Shown: positions 1 through 5,395 of the stretch, in pieces
How positions within the stretch are numbered: the stretch's first letter is position 1
Layout of the letters: each line of letters starts with the position of its first letter
Source of the DNA: Campylobacterota bacterium
GTDB taxonomy: Bacteria; Campylobacterota; Campylobacteria; Campylobacterales; Sulfurimonadaceae
Reading direction: 5' to 3'
NCBI GenBank assembly: GCA_013153755.1
Contig: JAADDU010000046.1
Span: forward strand, 1-5,395
Length of the DNA stretch: 5,395 bases
The notes under the pieces: generated by a model
Seen by the model: only the letters and a program-made list of their open reading frames with translations
Database searches by the model: none
What the model was told of the DNA's origin: nothing
Translations under genes and position numbers: made by a program

Positions 1-2
1 AG

Positions 3-134
3 TTACCGATAATTGTTCTTACAACTGATGAAACAAAGAAAAATGAAGCACTAGAATTTGGTGCAAATGGCTTTTTAATGAAGCCTATTAGAAATGCAGA
101 TTTAATTCAAAAAATATCTACTGTTTTAGTATAG
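3..134 (+). CDS. CheY-like response regulator receiver domain, C-terminal end (5' end outside window)
   Basis: This is the last 43 codons of a gene that begins upstream of the window and ends with TAG at 132-134. The residues align with the second half of a two-component receiver domain. A beta-4 strand, PIIVLT, ends in the conserved Thr/Ser (fragment residue 7, equivalent to CheY T87). It is followed by TDETKKNEALEFGANGF and the LMKPI motif, in which Lys27 is the conserved receiver lysine (CheY K109) and Phe24 sits at the CheY Y106 position. The protein stops one helix later, so no output domain follows: it is either a single-domain CheY-type regulator or a protein with a C-terminal receiver. 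The phospho-accepting Asp would lie upstream and cannot be checked. The gene converges on lon with only 8 bp between the stop codons. Receiver identity is firm; the pathway (chemotaxis or other) cannot be told from this fragment. Confidence 0.85.
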   Translation, partial: LPIIVLTTDETKKNEALEFGANGFLMKPIRNADLIQKISTVLV

Positions 135-155
135 AGTCTTTTTTAAGACTCTTTT
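133..155. terminator. Shared hairpin terminator between convergent receiver gene and lon
   Basis: GAGTCTT (134-140) and AAGACTC (145-151) form a perfect 7-bp stem with a TTTT loop, extended by A133-T152. On the + strand it is followed by a short T run (152-155), which suits termination of the receiver gene. On the - strand the following bases are TATACTAAAACAG, a poor U-tract, so termination of lon here is less certain. The hairpin starts inside the receiver gene's TAG and contains the last codons and TAA of lon. Confidence 0.6.
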
Positions 156-2560
156 ACTAAGATGTAGGTTAAAACCTCTTCTATTCGACTAACCCCGATT
201 ATCTCTAATGATTCTTTAACCTCTTTTGGTATATCTTGTATATCTCTTTCATAATTTTTAGATGGAATTAAAACTATACGCATACCAGCTTTATGTGCAG
301 CTATAAGCTTCTCTTTTAAGCCACCTATAGGTAAAACATCCCCACTTAAAGAGACTTCCCCTGTCATAGCTATATCAGAGTATATCTTCGTATCACTAAG
401 AATAGATGCGATAACACTAACCATAGCTATACCAGCACTTGGTCCATCTTTTGGAGTTGCACCATCTGGAACATGTATATGCAAATCATATCTTTTATAC
501 ACTTCACTTGCATCTACAGCTATGTTGTCCTCTTTTTCTTTAAAAGTTCTAGGTATATGTTTGATTTTTAGTTTATTATTATCTATGAGAGTTTTAACAA
601 CACTCATAGCTATCCTAGCACTCTCTTTCATAACATCACCTAAGCTACCAGTGAGTTGGAGTGTACCTTTTCCTTTTATCTTGATACTCTCTATCTTTAG
701 TACATCTCCACCAACAGCAGTCCATGCTAAGCCATTTACAACACCTATAACAGGAGTTTTTGATGTTTTTTCTATCTCAAATACACTTTTGTCAAAAAAA
801 TCTTTTAAGTTTTTAAGTGTTATGGAGATTTTATTTATAGATGAATCTTCTAGTAGTTGTTTTGCTATTTTTCTACTCATATCAGCTATGCGACGACGAA
901 GATTTCTTACTCCTGCTTCTCTAGTGTAGCTATGTATAAGCTCTTTTAGTGCAGGTTTTGAGATACTAACTTCTCGTTTTTTAAGACCATGCTTCTTTAA
1001 CTCTTGTGGTAGTAAATATCTTGATGCTATCTCAAATTTCTCTTGTGGAGTATATGAACTAATACTTATAAACTCCATTCTATCACGAAGTGGTGTAGGT
1101 ATACGACCTATATCATTGGCTGTAGCTATAAAAATAACTTTACTTAAATCTATATCAAAGTTTAGATAATAATCTCTAAACTCCTTATTTTGTTCAGGGT
1201 CTAGTATCTCTAAAAGTGCAGCAGTTGGGTCTCCTCTTTGTGAACGGGAAACTTTATCTATCTCATCTAGCACTATAACAGGGTTCATCTTCTTAGCATC
1301 TATTAGCCCTTGTGTAATACGCCCTGGCATCGCTCCAACATAAGTTCTTCTATGTCCTCTAAGTTCATTTACATCTTCAAGGCCACCAAGTGCTATGCGT
1401 ACAAGAGGTCTTTTAAGAGCTTTTGCTATTGAGTTTGCTAAAGAAGTTTTACCAACGCCGGGAGGTCCACTAAAACATAGGATTGCACCTGCTTCGTCTG
1501 TATTTAAACCTCTTAATTCTAGTAGTTCTTTTACTGCGAAGTACTCTACTATACGCTCTTTTGGTTTTTTAAGTGAGAAATGGTCTTCATTTAATTGGTT
1601 TTGTACATCTTGTATCTTTAATGATTTTTTTGCCATATCTCCAAAAGGTATCTCTAGAGTCCAGTCAAGGTATGTTTGAGTCATAGATGCATCTGAAGAA
1701 TCTGGATGCATTCTAGAGTATCTCTGTAACTGCTTATGAACCTCTTTATAAGCTTCTTTACCCATTCTTTCTTTTTTCTTTTCTAGTTTTTTACGATACT
1801 CTTCTATCTCTTCATCTCTTGCAGTGTCTGTACCAAGCTCTTTTTGTATTTGTTTTAGTTGCTCTTTTAAAAAGTACTCTTTATTTATTTTTTCTATGTG
1901 AGTATGAACTTTACTTCGTATCTCTTTTTGAAGTTTATTTGCTTCTATTTCATCTATAAGATAGTCTATTAGCTCTAAAAACCTTTTTTCTGTATCTGAT
2001 TGAACAAATAGCTTATATGCTTGTTCTTTTTTTAGTTTAACAGTACTACAAATCAAGTCGATGATACGATTATGGTCGTGATTTTCCTCTATAGTTTTAA
2101 GTAAATCAGGTGGAAAATAACTACTTACACTAGATAATGCTCTTACCTTTTCACGAACTATAGTAAGTATTGCATCTGCTTTAAGTGTTTCTAGTGTAGT
2201 TGATTCTATAATATTTACATTCGCTACAAGTGGATTTTTTTCAACTTCATAGTTTGTTTTTGCACGAGCTAAACCTTGAAAAAGTACTTTTATACGCCCA
2301 TCAGGAAGAGATACTTTTCTCATAATAGAACCAACAACACCAACTTCATAAAGTGAATCATAATCCCTTTGTCCCTCATGAGATGGTTTTGTTGGGCATA
2401 TGATGACTAAAGAGTCACTCTCCATTGCTAAAGTCACTGCATCTATGTTATTTTTATCACTTAAAAATAGTGGTGAAATCATAAAAGGGTATAAAAAGAG
2501 TTCATCCTCTGCTATAACCGGAATATCTGCTGGAAATTCTCCATAATCATTTAAATTCAT
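143..2560 (-). CDS. lon: ATP-dependent protease Lon (endopeptidase La), LonA type
   Basis: Complete 805-residue LonA, the cytoplasmic homohexameric AAA+ protease that degrades misfolded and selected regulatory proteins. The N-terminal substrate-binding domain covers roughly residues 12-200 and a helical, charged linker about 200-310. The AAA+ module runs about 345-590: Walker A GPPGVGKT (365-372), Walker B VIVLDEIDK (428-436), sensor-1 Asn482 in ATAND, probable arginine finger Arg494 in RDRME, and sensor-2 Arg552 in GVRNLRR. The protease domain follows from about 600, with catalytic Ser708 in KDGPSAG and Lys751 in GGLKEK. The 43-residue spacing of the dyad matches E. coli Ser679/Lys722. Length is slightly above E. 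coli Lon (784), partly from an insert near 660-683. The ATG is preceded by AGGA (complement of 2568-2571) seven bases upstream. It lies 15 bp after bamD, so the two are probably cotranscribed. No heat-shock operator such as CIRCE was seen. Confidence 0.97.
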   Translation of the reverse strand: MNLNDYGEFPADIPVIAEDELFLYPFMISPLFLSDKNNIDAVTLAMESDSLVIICPTKPSHEGQRDYDSLYEVGVVGSIMRKVSLPDGRIKVLFQGLARAKTNYEVEKNPLVANVNIIESTTLETLKADAILTIVREKVRALSSVSSYFPPDLLKTIEENHDHNRIIDLICSTVKLKKEQAYKLFVQSDTEKRFLELIDYLIDEIEANKLQKEIRSKVHTHIEKINKEYFLKEQLKQIQKELGTDTARDEEIEEYRKKLEKKKERMGKEAYKEVHKQLQRYSRMHPDSSDASMTQTYLDWTLEIPFGDMAKKSLKIQDVQNQLNEDHFSLKKPKERIVEYFAVKELLELRGLNTDEAGAILCFSGPPGVGKTSLANSIAKALKRPLVRIALGGLEDVNELRGHRRTYVGAMPGRITQGLIDAKKMNPVIVLDEIDKVSRSQRGDPTAALLEILDPEQNKEFRDYYLNFDIDLSKVIFIATANDIGRIPTPLRDRMEFISISSYTPQEKFEIASRYLLPQELKKHGLKKREVSISKPALKELIHSYTREAGVRNLRRRIADMSRKIAKQLLEDSSINKISITLKNLKDFFDKSVFEIEKTSKTPVIGVVNGLAWTAVGGDVLKIESIKIKGKGTLQLTGSLGDVMKESARIAMSVVKTLIDNNKLKIKHIPRTFKEKEDNIAVDASEVYKRYDLHIHVPDGATPKDGPSAGIAMVSVIASILSDTKIYSDIAMTGEVSLSGDVLPIGGLKEKLIAAHKAGMRIVLIPSKNYERDIQDIPKEVKESLEIIGVSRIEEVLTYILVKES

Positions 2561-2567
2561 ATATATA

Positions 2568-2571
2568 TCCT
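2568..2571 (-). promoter_or_regulatory. Ribosome binding site of lon
   Basis: On the - strand AGGA lies 7 nt before the lon ATG and just after the bamD TAA (2576-2578). It supports the chosen start and shows that the 15-bp gap holds little beyond the lon translation signal. Confidence 0.6.
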
Positions 2572-2575
2572 ATAT

Positions 2576-3451
2576 TTACTTTAGTATTTTATCTTTTAGT
2601 TTTTCAAGTTCAGCATCATCGATGATACCTTTATCTCTTAAGTCTTGAGCTTTTTTTAGCTCATTTTGTTTGTATGTGCTTAGTTGGGACTCTTTAGGTA
2701 GTTCTTTTTTGAGTTTATTTTTTATCTTTTGAGATTTGACAGAATTTCTAGATACTACACTTTGTGTATCGGGAACTATAGAGCCATACCAGCTAGAAGT
2801 TCCATCCCCTTCAAACCACTCTCTATACCATGGAGTATTTGCTCTGTTTATCTCATCCCATTTTATCCAAGGTTGAGGCTTAATCTCTCTATAAAACTGT
2901 GCACTTCTTGGTTTGTCTATCCTATCATATAGGTCTGCTATGCTTTCATTTAGTGCTGCGTCTGCCATATATAGTCTTGTTTGCATTGTATCAACAACGC
3001 TATAGTACATAGAATTAGGATAATTTCTTTTAAACCTATCAGCTTCTCTTATGGCTTGATTTATGAGTGCTTGATCACGGCGTGGATTTGGTAGTGCCAT
3101 ATACTTTGCTTTTATCTTTAAAAACTCTGCTGCTTCTTTTTCGTTGATAGTTGCATATCTTTTTATATACTCATTTAAAAAATGTTCACTTAGAAGGTAC
3201 TCCTCATAATGAAGGTGCGCTATAGCTAGTATCATAGTTGCTTCAGGTAGTAGAGGTGAACCTATATGCTCACCTTGAAGTGAACTGTAGTAGCCATCAG
3301 CTTTTTCTAGTTCACCTTTAGATACATACTCAACTATGCGACCATACCAGTATATAGCTGGTTTGTTATACTCATCTACGCTTTTTGAACATCCACCTAG
3401 TAAGAAGATTGCTACTAGTGCCGTCCATAATATTTTTATACTTAATGTCAT
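2576..3451 (-). CDS. bamD: Outer membrane assembly lipoprotein BamD (YfiO family), with C-terminal SHOCT-like extension
   Basis: This is a 291-residue lipoprotein. The signal peptide has Lys6, a hydrophobic core (7-18) and a lipobox LGGC with the lipidated Cys21, followed by SK. Residues about 25-190 are helical and TPR-like: YWYGRIVEYVSKGELEKAD, then an EATMILAIAHLHYEEYLLSE repeat pair, an NPRRDQALI segment and a DRFKRNYPNS motif typical of BamD. BamD anchors in the inner leaflet of the outer membrane and works with BamA to insert beta-barrel proteins. A Trp/Pro-rich stretch follows (192-229, with PWIKWDE, PWYREWFEGDG, SSWYG), then a basic linker (230-262). The end, 264-290, resembles a SHOCT motif: LKKAQDLRDKGIIDDAELEKLKDKIL. 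By memory many family members are shorter (around 210-250 residues), so the tail is notable. Upstream GGGA lies 8 nt before the ATG, and the signal peptide needs this start. It is the first gene of a likely bamD-lon operon, divergent from fliW. Confidence 0.85.
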   Translation of the reverse strand: MTLSIKILWTALVAIFLLGGCSKSVDEYNKPAIYWYGRIVEYVSKGELEKADGYYSSLQGEHIGSPLLPEATMILAIAHLHYEEYLLSEHFLNEYIKRYATINEKEAAEFLKIKAKYMALPNPRRDQALINQAIREADRFKRNYPNSMYYSVVDTMQTRLYMADAALNESIADLYDRIDKPRSAQFYREIKPQPWIKWDEINRANTPWYREWFEGDGTSSWYGSIVPDTQSVVSRNSVKSQKIKNKLKKELPKESQLSTYKQNELKKAQDLRDKGIIDDAELEKLKDKILK

Positions 3452-3570
3452 TAAATGTTTCCCAGAGAATAATATAAAATGTATTTTATCTAAAAGTTAT
3501 ATAACACATATTAAACTACAGTTATACATGGTATAATTTATGCTTCAATATTAAATAAAAAAGGGTTTTT
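3452..3570. promoter_or_regulatory. Divergent bamD/fliW intergenic regulatory region
   Basis: This 119-bp, very AT-rich spacer must hold promoters for both directions. It has a perfect 10-bp palindrome GTTATATAAC (3496-3505) and a 7+7-bp inverted repeat ATAAAAT-GT-ATTTTAT (3474-3489). On the - strand, TAAAAT (complement of 3483-3488) or TATATT (complement of 3471-3476) could be the -10 of bamD; neither has a convincing -35, as is common in Campylobacterota sigma-70 promoters. Whether the palindromes are operators or chance cannot be decided here. Confidence 0.4.
3530..3537 (+). promoter_or_regulatory. Probable sigma-70 promoter of fliW (-10 box)
   Basis: A consensus TATAAT at 3532-3537, preceded by GG, sits 33 bp before the fliW ATG, placing the transcript start near 3543-3546 and giving a leader of about 25 nt. 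No good -35 is present (TTAAAC at 3511-3516 is the nearest, with short 15-bp spacing). This fits the lineage's relaxed -35 requirement. No sigma-28 or sigma-54 flagellar promoter was recognised. Confidence 0.55.
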
Positions 3571-3960
3571 ATGAAATTTAATGTCAGTGTACCGTTACTT
3601 GGATTTAAAGATATAAAAGAAGTAGAGTTGCAAAAGATAGATGATGTCTTTATGAAGATGTCTTCATCTGAAGATGCAAATATCTCATTTACCCTTATAG
3701 ACCCATTTGTTTTAAGAGATTATGATTTTGAAATTACTGATGTCTTAAAAGAGACATTAGGCATAGATGAAAATTCAAATCTACTTATACTAAACATAGT
3801 TCTTATCCAAACACCTATAGAAGATTCTGTTGTAAACTTTATAGGACCACTTATTTTTAATACAGATAACAAAAGAGTTGCTCAAACCATTATAAGTGAT
3901 TCTAAAGAATATGGTGTTGCAGAGAAGATATCTACTTTTTTAAATAGAAAAACTTCTTAG
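3571..3960 (+). CDS. fliW: Flagellar assembly factor FliW
   Basis: This is a 129-residue protein of the FliW family, matching the usual length of about 130-150. Family signatures in order are VPLLGFKDIKEVEL (7-20), the TLIDPFVLRDYDFEI core (41-55, the family's xxxPFxxxxxYxFxI), LLILNIVLIQTP (71-82) and NFIGPLIFNTDNKRVAQTII (89-108, corresponding to N-x-x-aP-x-x-x-N and aQ). FliW is a cytoplasmic antagonist of the RNA-binding regulator CsrA. It also binds flagellin, and when flagellin is exported FliW is freed to sequester CsrA and relieve repression of flagellin translation. The start has AAGGG (3561-3565) five bases upstream. The gene is transcribed alone, away from bamD-lon, from a TATAAT promoter and is followed by a hairpin. 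No flagellar gene or csrA lies in the window. In Campylobacter, from memory, proC follows fliW; here a secreted-protein gene follows instead. Confidence 0.9.
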   Translation: MKFNVSVPLLGFKDIKEVELQKIDDVFMKMSSSEDANISFTLIDPFVLRDYDFEITDVLKETLGIDENSNLLILNIVLIQTPIEDSVVNFIGPLIFNTDNKRVAQTIISDSKEYGVAEKISTFLNRKTS

Positions 3961-3985
3961 ATTATGGAACTTATGTTTCCATAAT
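3961..3985 (+). terminator. AT-rich hairpin just after fliW, weak terminator candidate
   Basis: ATTATGGAA (3961-3969) and TTCCATAAT (3977-3985) form a perfect 9-bp stem with a 7-nt loop, starting on the base after the fliW TAG. Only TTT follows before GGAC, so it lacks a real U-tract. It may protect the fliW 3' end or act as a weak terminator. Confidence 0.4.
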
Positions 3986-4015
3986 TTGGACTATCCATCC
4001 TTCAAACTTTACAAT
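3986..4015 (+). promoter_or_regulatory. Possible sigma-70 promoter of the secreted-protein gene
   Basis: TTGGAC (3986-3991) and TACAAT (4010-4015) are spaced 18 bp apart and resemble -35 and -10 elements. This would start transcription near 4022 and give a leader of about 145 nt that contains the folded region 4051-4162. GATAAT at 4083-4088 is an alternative -10, but using it would remove the 5' half of that fold. Confidence 0.35.
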
Positions 4016-4050
4016 AAACTTAAAAAAACACAATATTTCATTAATTTTAT

Positions 4051-4162
4051 CTCTTTTCAGCACTTCTTAAGCCTATAAGATAGATAATTTACCAATGGTA
4101 ACTATTCATTGCTACAGAGCCCTGTTTTCGAGTGCCGTTTTTTTTACATAACTTTAAGGAGT
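4051..4162 (+). ncRNA. Candidate structured 5' leader with alternative Shine-Dalgarno-sequestering fold
   Basis: The untranslated region before the secreted-protein gene has several complementary segments. Fold A: GCACT (4060-4064) pairs with AGTGC (4131-4135) and encloses hairpins CTTA/TAAG (4066-4069/4076-4079), TTACC/GGTAA (4089-4093/4097-4101, which can be extended by ATAG/CTAT at 4080-4083/4102-4105) and ACAG/CTGT (4114-4117/4122-4125). AGCC occurs in two of the loops. A run of eight T (4138-4145) follows. Fold B: 4062-4071 pairs with 4153-4162 over 10 bp with two G-U pairs, covering the AAGGAG ribosome binding site. CTCTTT (4051-4056) could also pair with AAGGAG. Folds A and B share 4062-4069, so they exclude each other. 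No known riboswitch signature was recognised; function is inferred only from pairing. Confidence 0.35.
4155..4161 (+). promoter_or_regulatory. Strong ribosome binding site of the secreted-protein gene
   Basis: TAAGGAG lies 6 nt before the ATG at 4168, close to the ideal Shine-Dalgarno sequence and spacing. It favours this start over the in-frame ATG at 4180. Confidence 0.75.
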
Positions 4163-4167
4163 TTGTT

Positions 4168-5395
4168 ATGAAAGTTTTTATGAGAAAAATCTATGTTTTA
4201 CTATTGTTAAGTGTTTTTTTTAGTTTTAATCTTTATTCTTCTTCAACGGTGGTTGAAAATGCAAATGATATTTGTTATGGAGTTACAGAAGAAACAGGAA
4301 TGTCCATGGGACCTGTAAATATAAAGTATACAGGTACTACCCCTATAACAAGCTTAAATAATTATGAACTTACAGATGTTCATGTTGCTCTTGGGACTTC
4401 AAGTCTTTTTAGTGCTTTTAGTGAATGTGGTGTTGATGGAGTTGAGGGGAACTGTAGTGATGCGAGTGGAAAAAGTTTTATGATGATGTCTGTTTTTAAT
4501 GATGGAGTAAATTTTGACTTAGAAGATTTAAGTCAAAATGAAACACACAGTCCATATACTAAGGCAATGTTTAAACTGTTTTCAAGTGGAGATTATGAAT
4601 GGATTGGAACTTATGTGAAAAATGGTGTAACTCATGTAGGTAAAATGAAGCCATGTCCTGTAAGTTATTGTGAGGAACATGGGTTGTCTGCCGGTTTTAA
4701 TGTTATTGATCCAGATGGTGGAGATGAAGATAATAGTTTTGAAATCTTCTGTCATGAAGATGTAAATAATATTTGGCATGATTTAATAGTGCTACCTATA
4801 AAAAATACTTCAAATAACTTTTTGTTTGATAGTAATGAAACTACCTTAAATTATTATGATGAAAATAATAATTCTAGAGAACATTTTCAAGCTATAGAGA
4901 TAGATGGTGGACATATTATATATGATGGTACACAACCTAAAATCCCTGTTGTTTCTTCAAGATCTGATGAACCTTGGGATGTAACAACTGATGGAAATAA
5001 TTATAAAGTTATGGGTGGTAAGTTTAGTAATATCAACTTAATAGGTACACCATATACTATTGACTGGGGGAATACAAAAGAGCTTTTAGATTGTAATGAA
5101 TCAAAACTTAGAAAAGCACTCTCTCAAGCTGTAAAATATAACACTACAAATCTATCAAGCACATCTAATGATGGTAAGAGTAGATGTCAAATCGATACTA
5201 TGAACCTAAGCTTATTGGATGATTATAGATTTTTGGTTTATGATGGAGAAGAAGTCTTACAACACTCTTGTAAAGAGATGGCTAGTTATGTACCAGATAA
5301 TACAGGAGTATTAAATAACGAAGATGTAGTCGGACATTTTAATGTATTAACAAGTGAACCAGCTTATGTTGATTCTGTTCCTACTACTAATGGAG
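4168..5395 (+). CDS. Large secreted GON-domain-like protein, N-terminal 409 residues (3' end outside window)
   Basis: The frame is open from the ATG to the window edge with no stop. Residues 1-26 form a signal peptide: Lys2, Arg6, Lys7, then a hydrophobic stretch from about 8 to 22, ending in a Ser-rich YSSS. The protein is therefore exported and possibly surface-exposed. Residues 30-160 (starting ICYGVTEETG, with SECGVDG, SFMMMSVF and GTYVKNGVTH) match no family I can name. From about 163, CPVSYCEEHGLSAGFNVIDPDGG, FEIFCHED (191-198), DLIVLPIKNTSNNF and QAIEIDGG resemble the GON domain known from ADAMTS proteins and some bacterial secreted proteins, continuing to about 310. Residues 368-394 (SCKEM through GHFNVL) may begin a second module. 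Nine cysteines are present after the signal peptide. It is preceded by a near-ideal ribosome binding site and a possibly regulatory leader. Export is well supported, the GON assignment only moderately, and the biological role is unknown. Confidence 0.75.
   Translation, partial: MKVFMRKIYVLLLLSVFFSFNLYSSSTVVENANDICYGVTEETGMSMGPVNIKYTGTTPITSLNNYELTDVHVALGTSSLFSAFSECGVDGVEGNCSDASGKSFMMMSVFNDGVNFDLEDLSQNETHSPYTKAMFKLFSSGDYEWIGTYVKNGVTHVGKMKPCPVSYCEEHGLSAGFNVIDPDGGDEDNSFEIFCHEDVNNIWHDLIVLPIKNTSNNFLFDSNETTLNYYDENNNSREHFQAIEIDGGHIIYDGTQPKIPVVSSRSDEPWDVTTDGNNYKVMGGKFSNINLIGTPYTIDWGNTKELLDCNESKLRKALSQAVKYNTTNLSSTSNDGKSRCQIDTMNLSLLDDYRFLVYDGEEVLQHSCKEMASYVPDNTGVLNNEDVVGHFNVLTSEPAYVDSVPTTNG

Noticed and set aside
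522..929. Open frame on the + strand inside lon
   Set aside because: It is antisense to the highly conserved Lon coding sequence and has a low-complexity hydrophobic product without domains. The same holds for the + strand frame at 1395-1679.
2729..3536. Open frames on the + strand opposite bamD (2729-2932 and 3336-3536)
   Set aside because: Antisense shadows of the BamD coding sequence, with no ribosome binding site or recognisable product.
4060..4135. A 76-nt closed unit that might be a tRNA gene
   Set aside because: The length fits, but the end stem is only 5 bp, there is no A-box or D-arm consensus, no proper T-arm with GGTTCGAATCC-like pairing and no usable anticodon stem on either strand.
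4055..4140. c-di-GMP-I (GEMM) riboswitch
   Set aside because: Some words look similar (CACTTC...AAGCC, TTACCAATGG), but the core GGCAAACC and ACGCAAAGC elements and the GNRA-capped stem are absent.
4126..4150. T8 run as a classical intrinsic terminator
   Set aside because: No GC-rich hairpin lies directly before the T run; only a short distant pairing (4060-4064 with 4131-4135) would precede it, so simple termination is not supported.
4582..4779. Open frame on the - strand inside the secreted-protein gene
   Set aside because: It lies opposite a well-supported coding frame, has no clear ribosome binding site, and its product has no recognisable features.
1..5395. CRISPR array, insertion sequence, rRNA or tRNA genes
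   Set aside because: No regularly spaced repeats, transposase motifs, terminal inverted repeats or rRNA/tRNA signatures were seen on either strand.

Overview
The window looks like AT-rich Campylobacterota (Epsilonproteobacteria) DNA, probably from a free-living Sulfurimonas/Sulfurovum/Arcobacter-type organism. This rests on the low GC content, on Lon and BamD sequences of that style, and on the order lon - bamD (lipoprotein) - fliW, which I recall as conserved in Campylobacter and relatives. The genus is an inference.

Layout. Positions 3-134 (+) are the last 43 codons of a CheY-like receiver protein. It converges on lon, and one hairpin at 133-152 overlaps the ends of both genes. Positions 143-2560 (-) are a complete lon protease gene, and 2576-3451 (-) a complete bamD-type outer-membrane lipoprotein gene. 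These two are 15 bp apart and form a likely bamD-lon operon. A short divergent intergenic region (3452-3570) carries a good TATAAT box for fliW and two AT-rich palindromes. Positions 3571-3960 (+) are fliW. A 207-bp spacer (3961-4167) follows, with an AT-rich hairpin, a plausible promoter and a leader that can fold into competing structures. Positions 4168-5395 (+) are the first 409 codons of a large secreted protein whose 3' end lies outside the window.

Functions. Lon is cytoplasmic ATP-dependent protein quality control, BamD is outer-membrane protein assembly, and FliW is the flagellin/CsrA partner-switch regulator. The last gene encodes an exported, cysteine-containing protein with a module resembling the GON domain, and the start of what may be a second copy of that module.

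Most notable points. (1) The leader at about 4051-4167 can form a closed multi-hairpin structure, or an alternative 10-bp helix that hides the Shine-Dalgarno sequence of the secreted-protein gene; it matches no riboswitch class I can name. (2) The BamD protein has a basic linker and a SHOCT-like C-terminal segment. (3) The secreted protein is an unfamiliar combination of a novel N-terminal region and GON-like modules. The housekeeping genes otherwise look ordinary.
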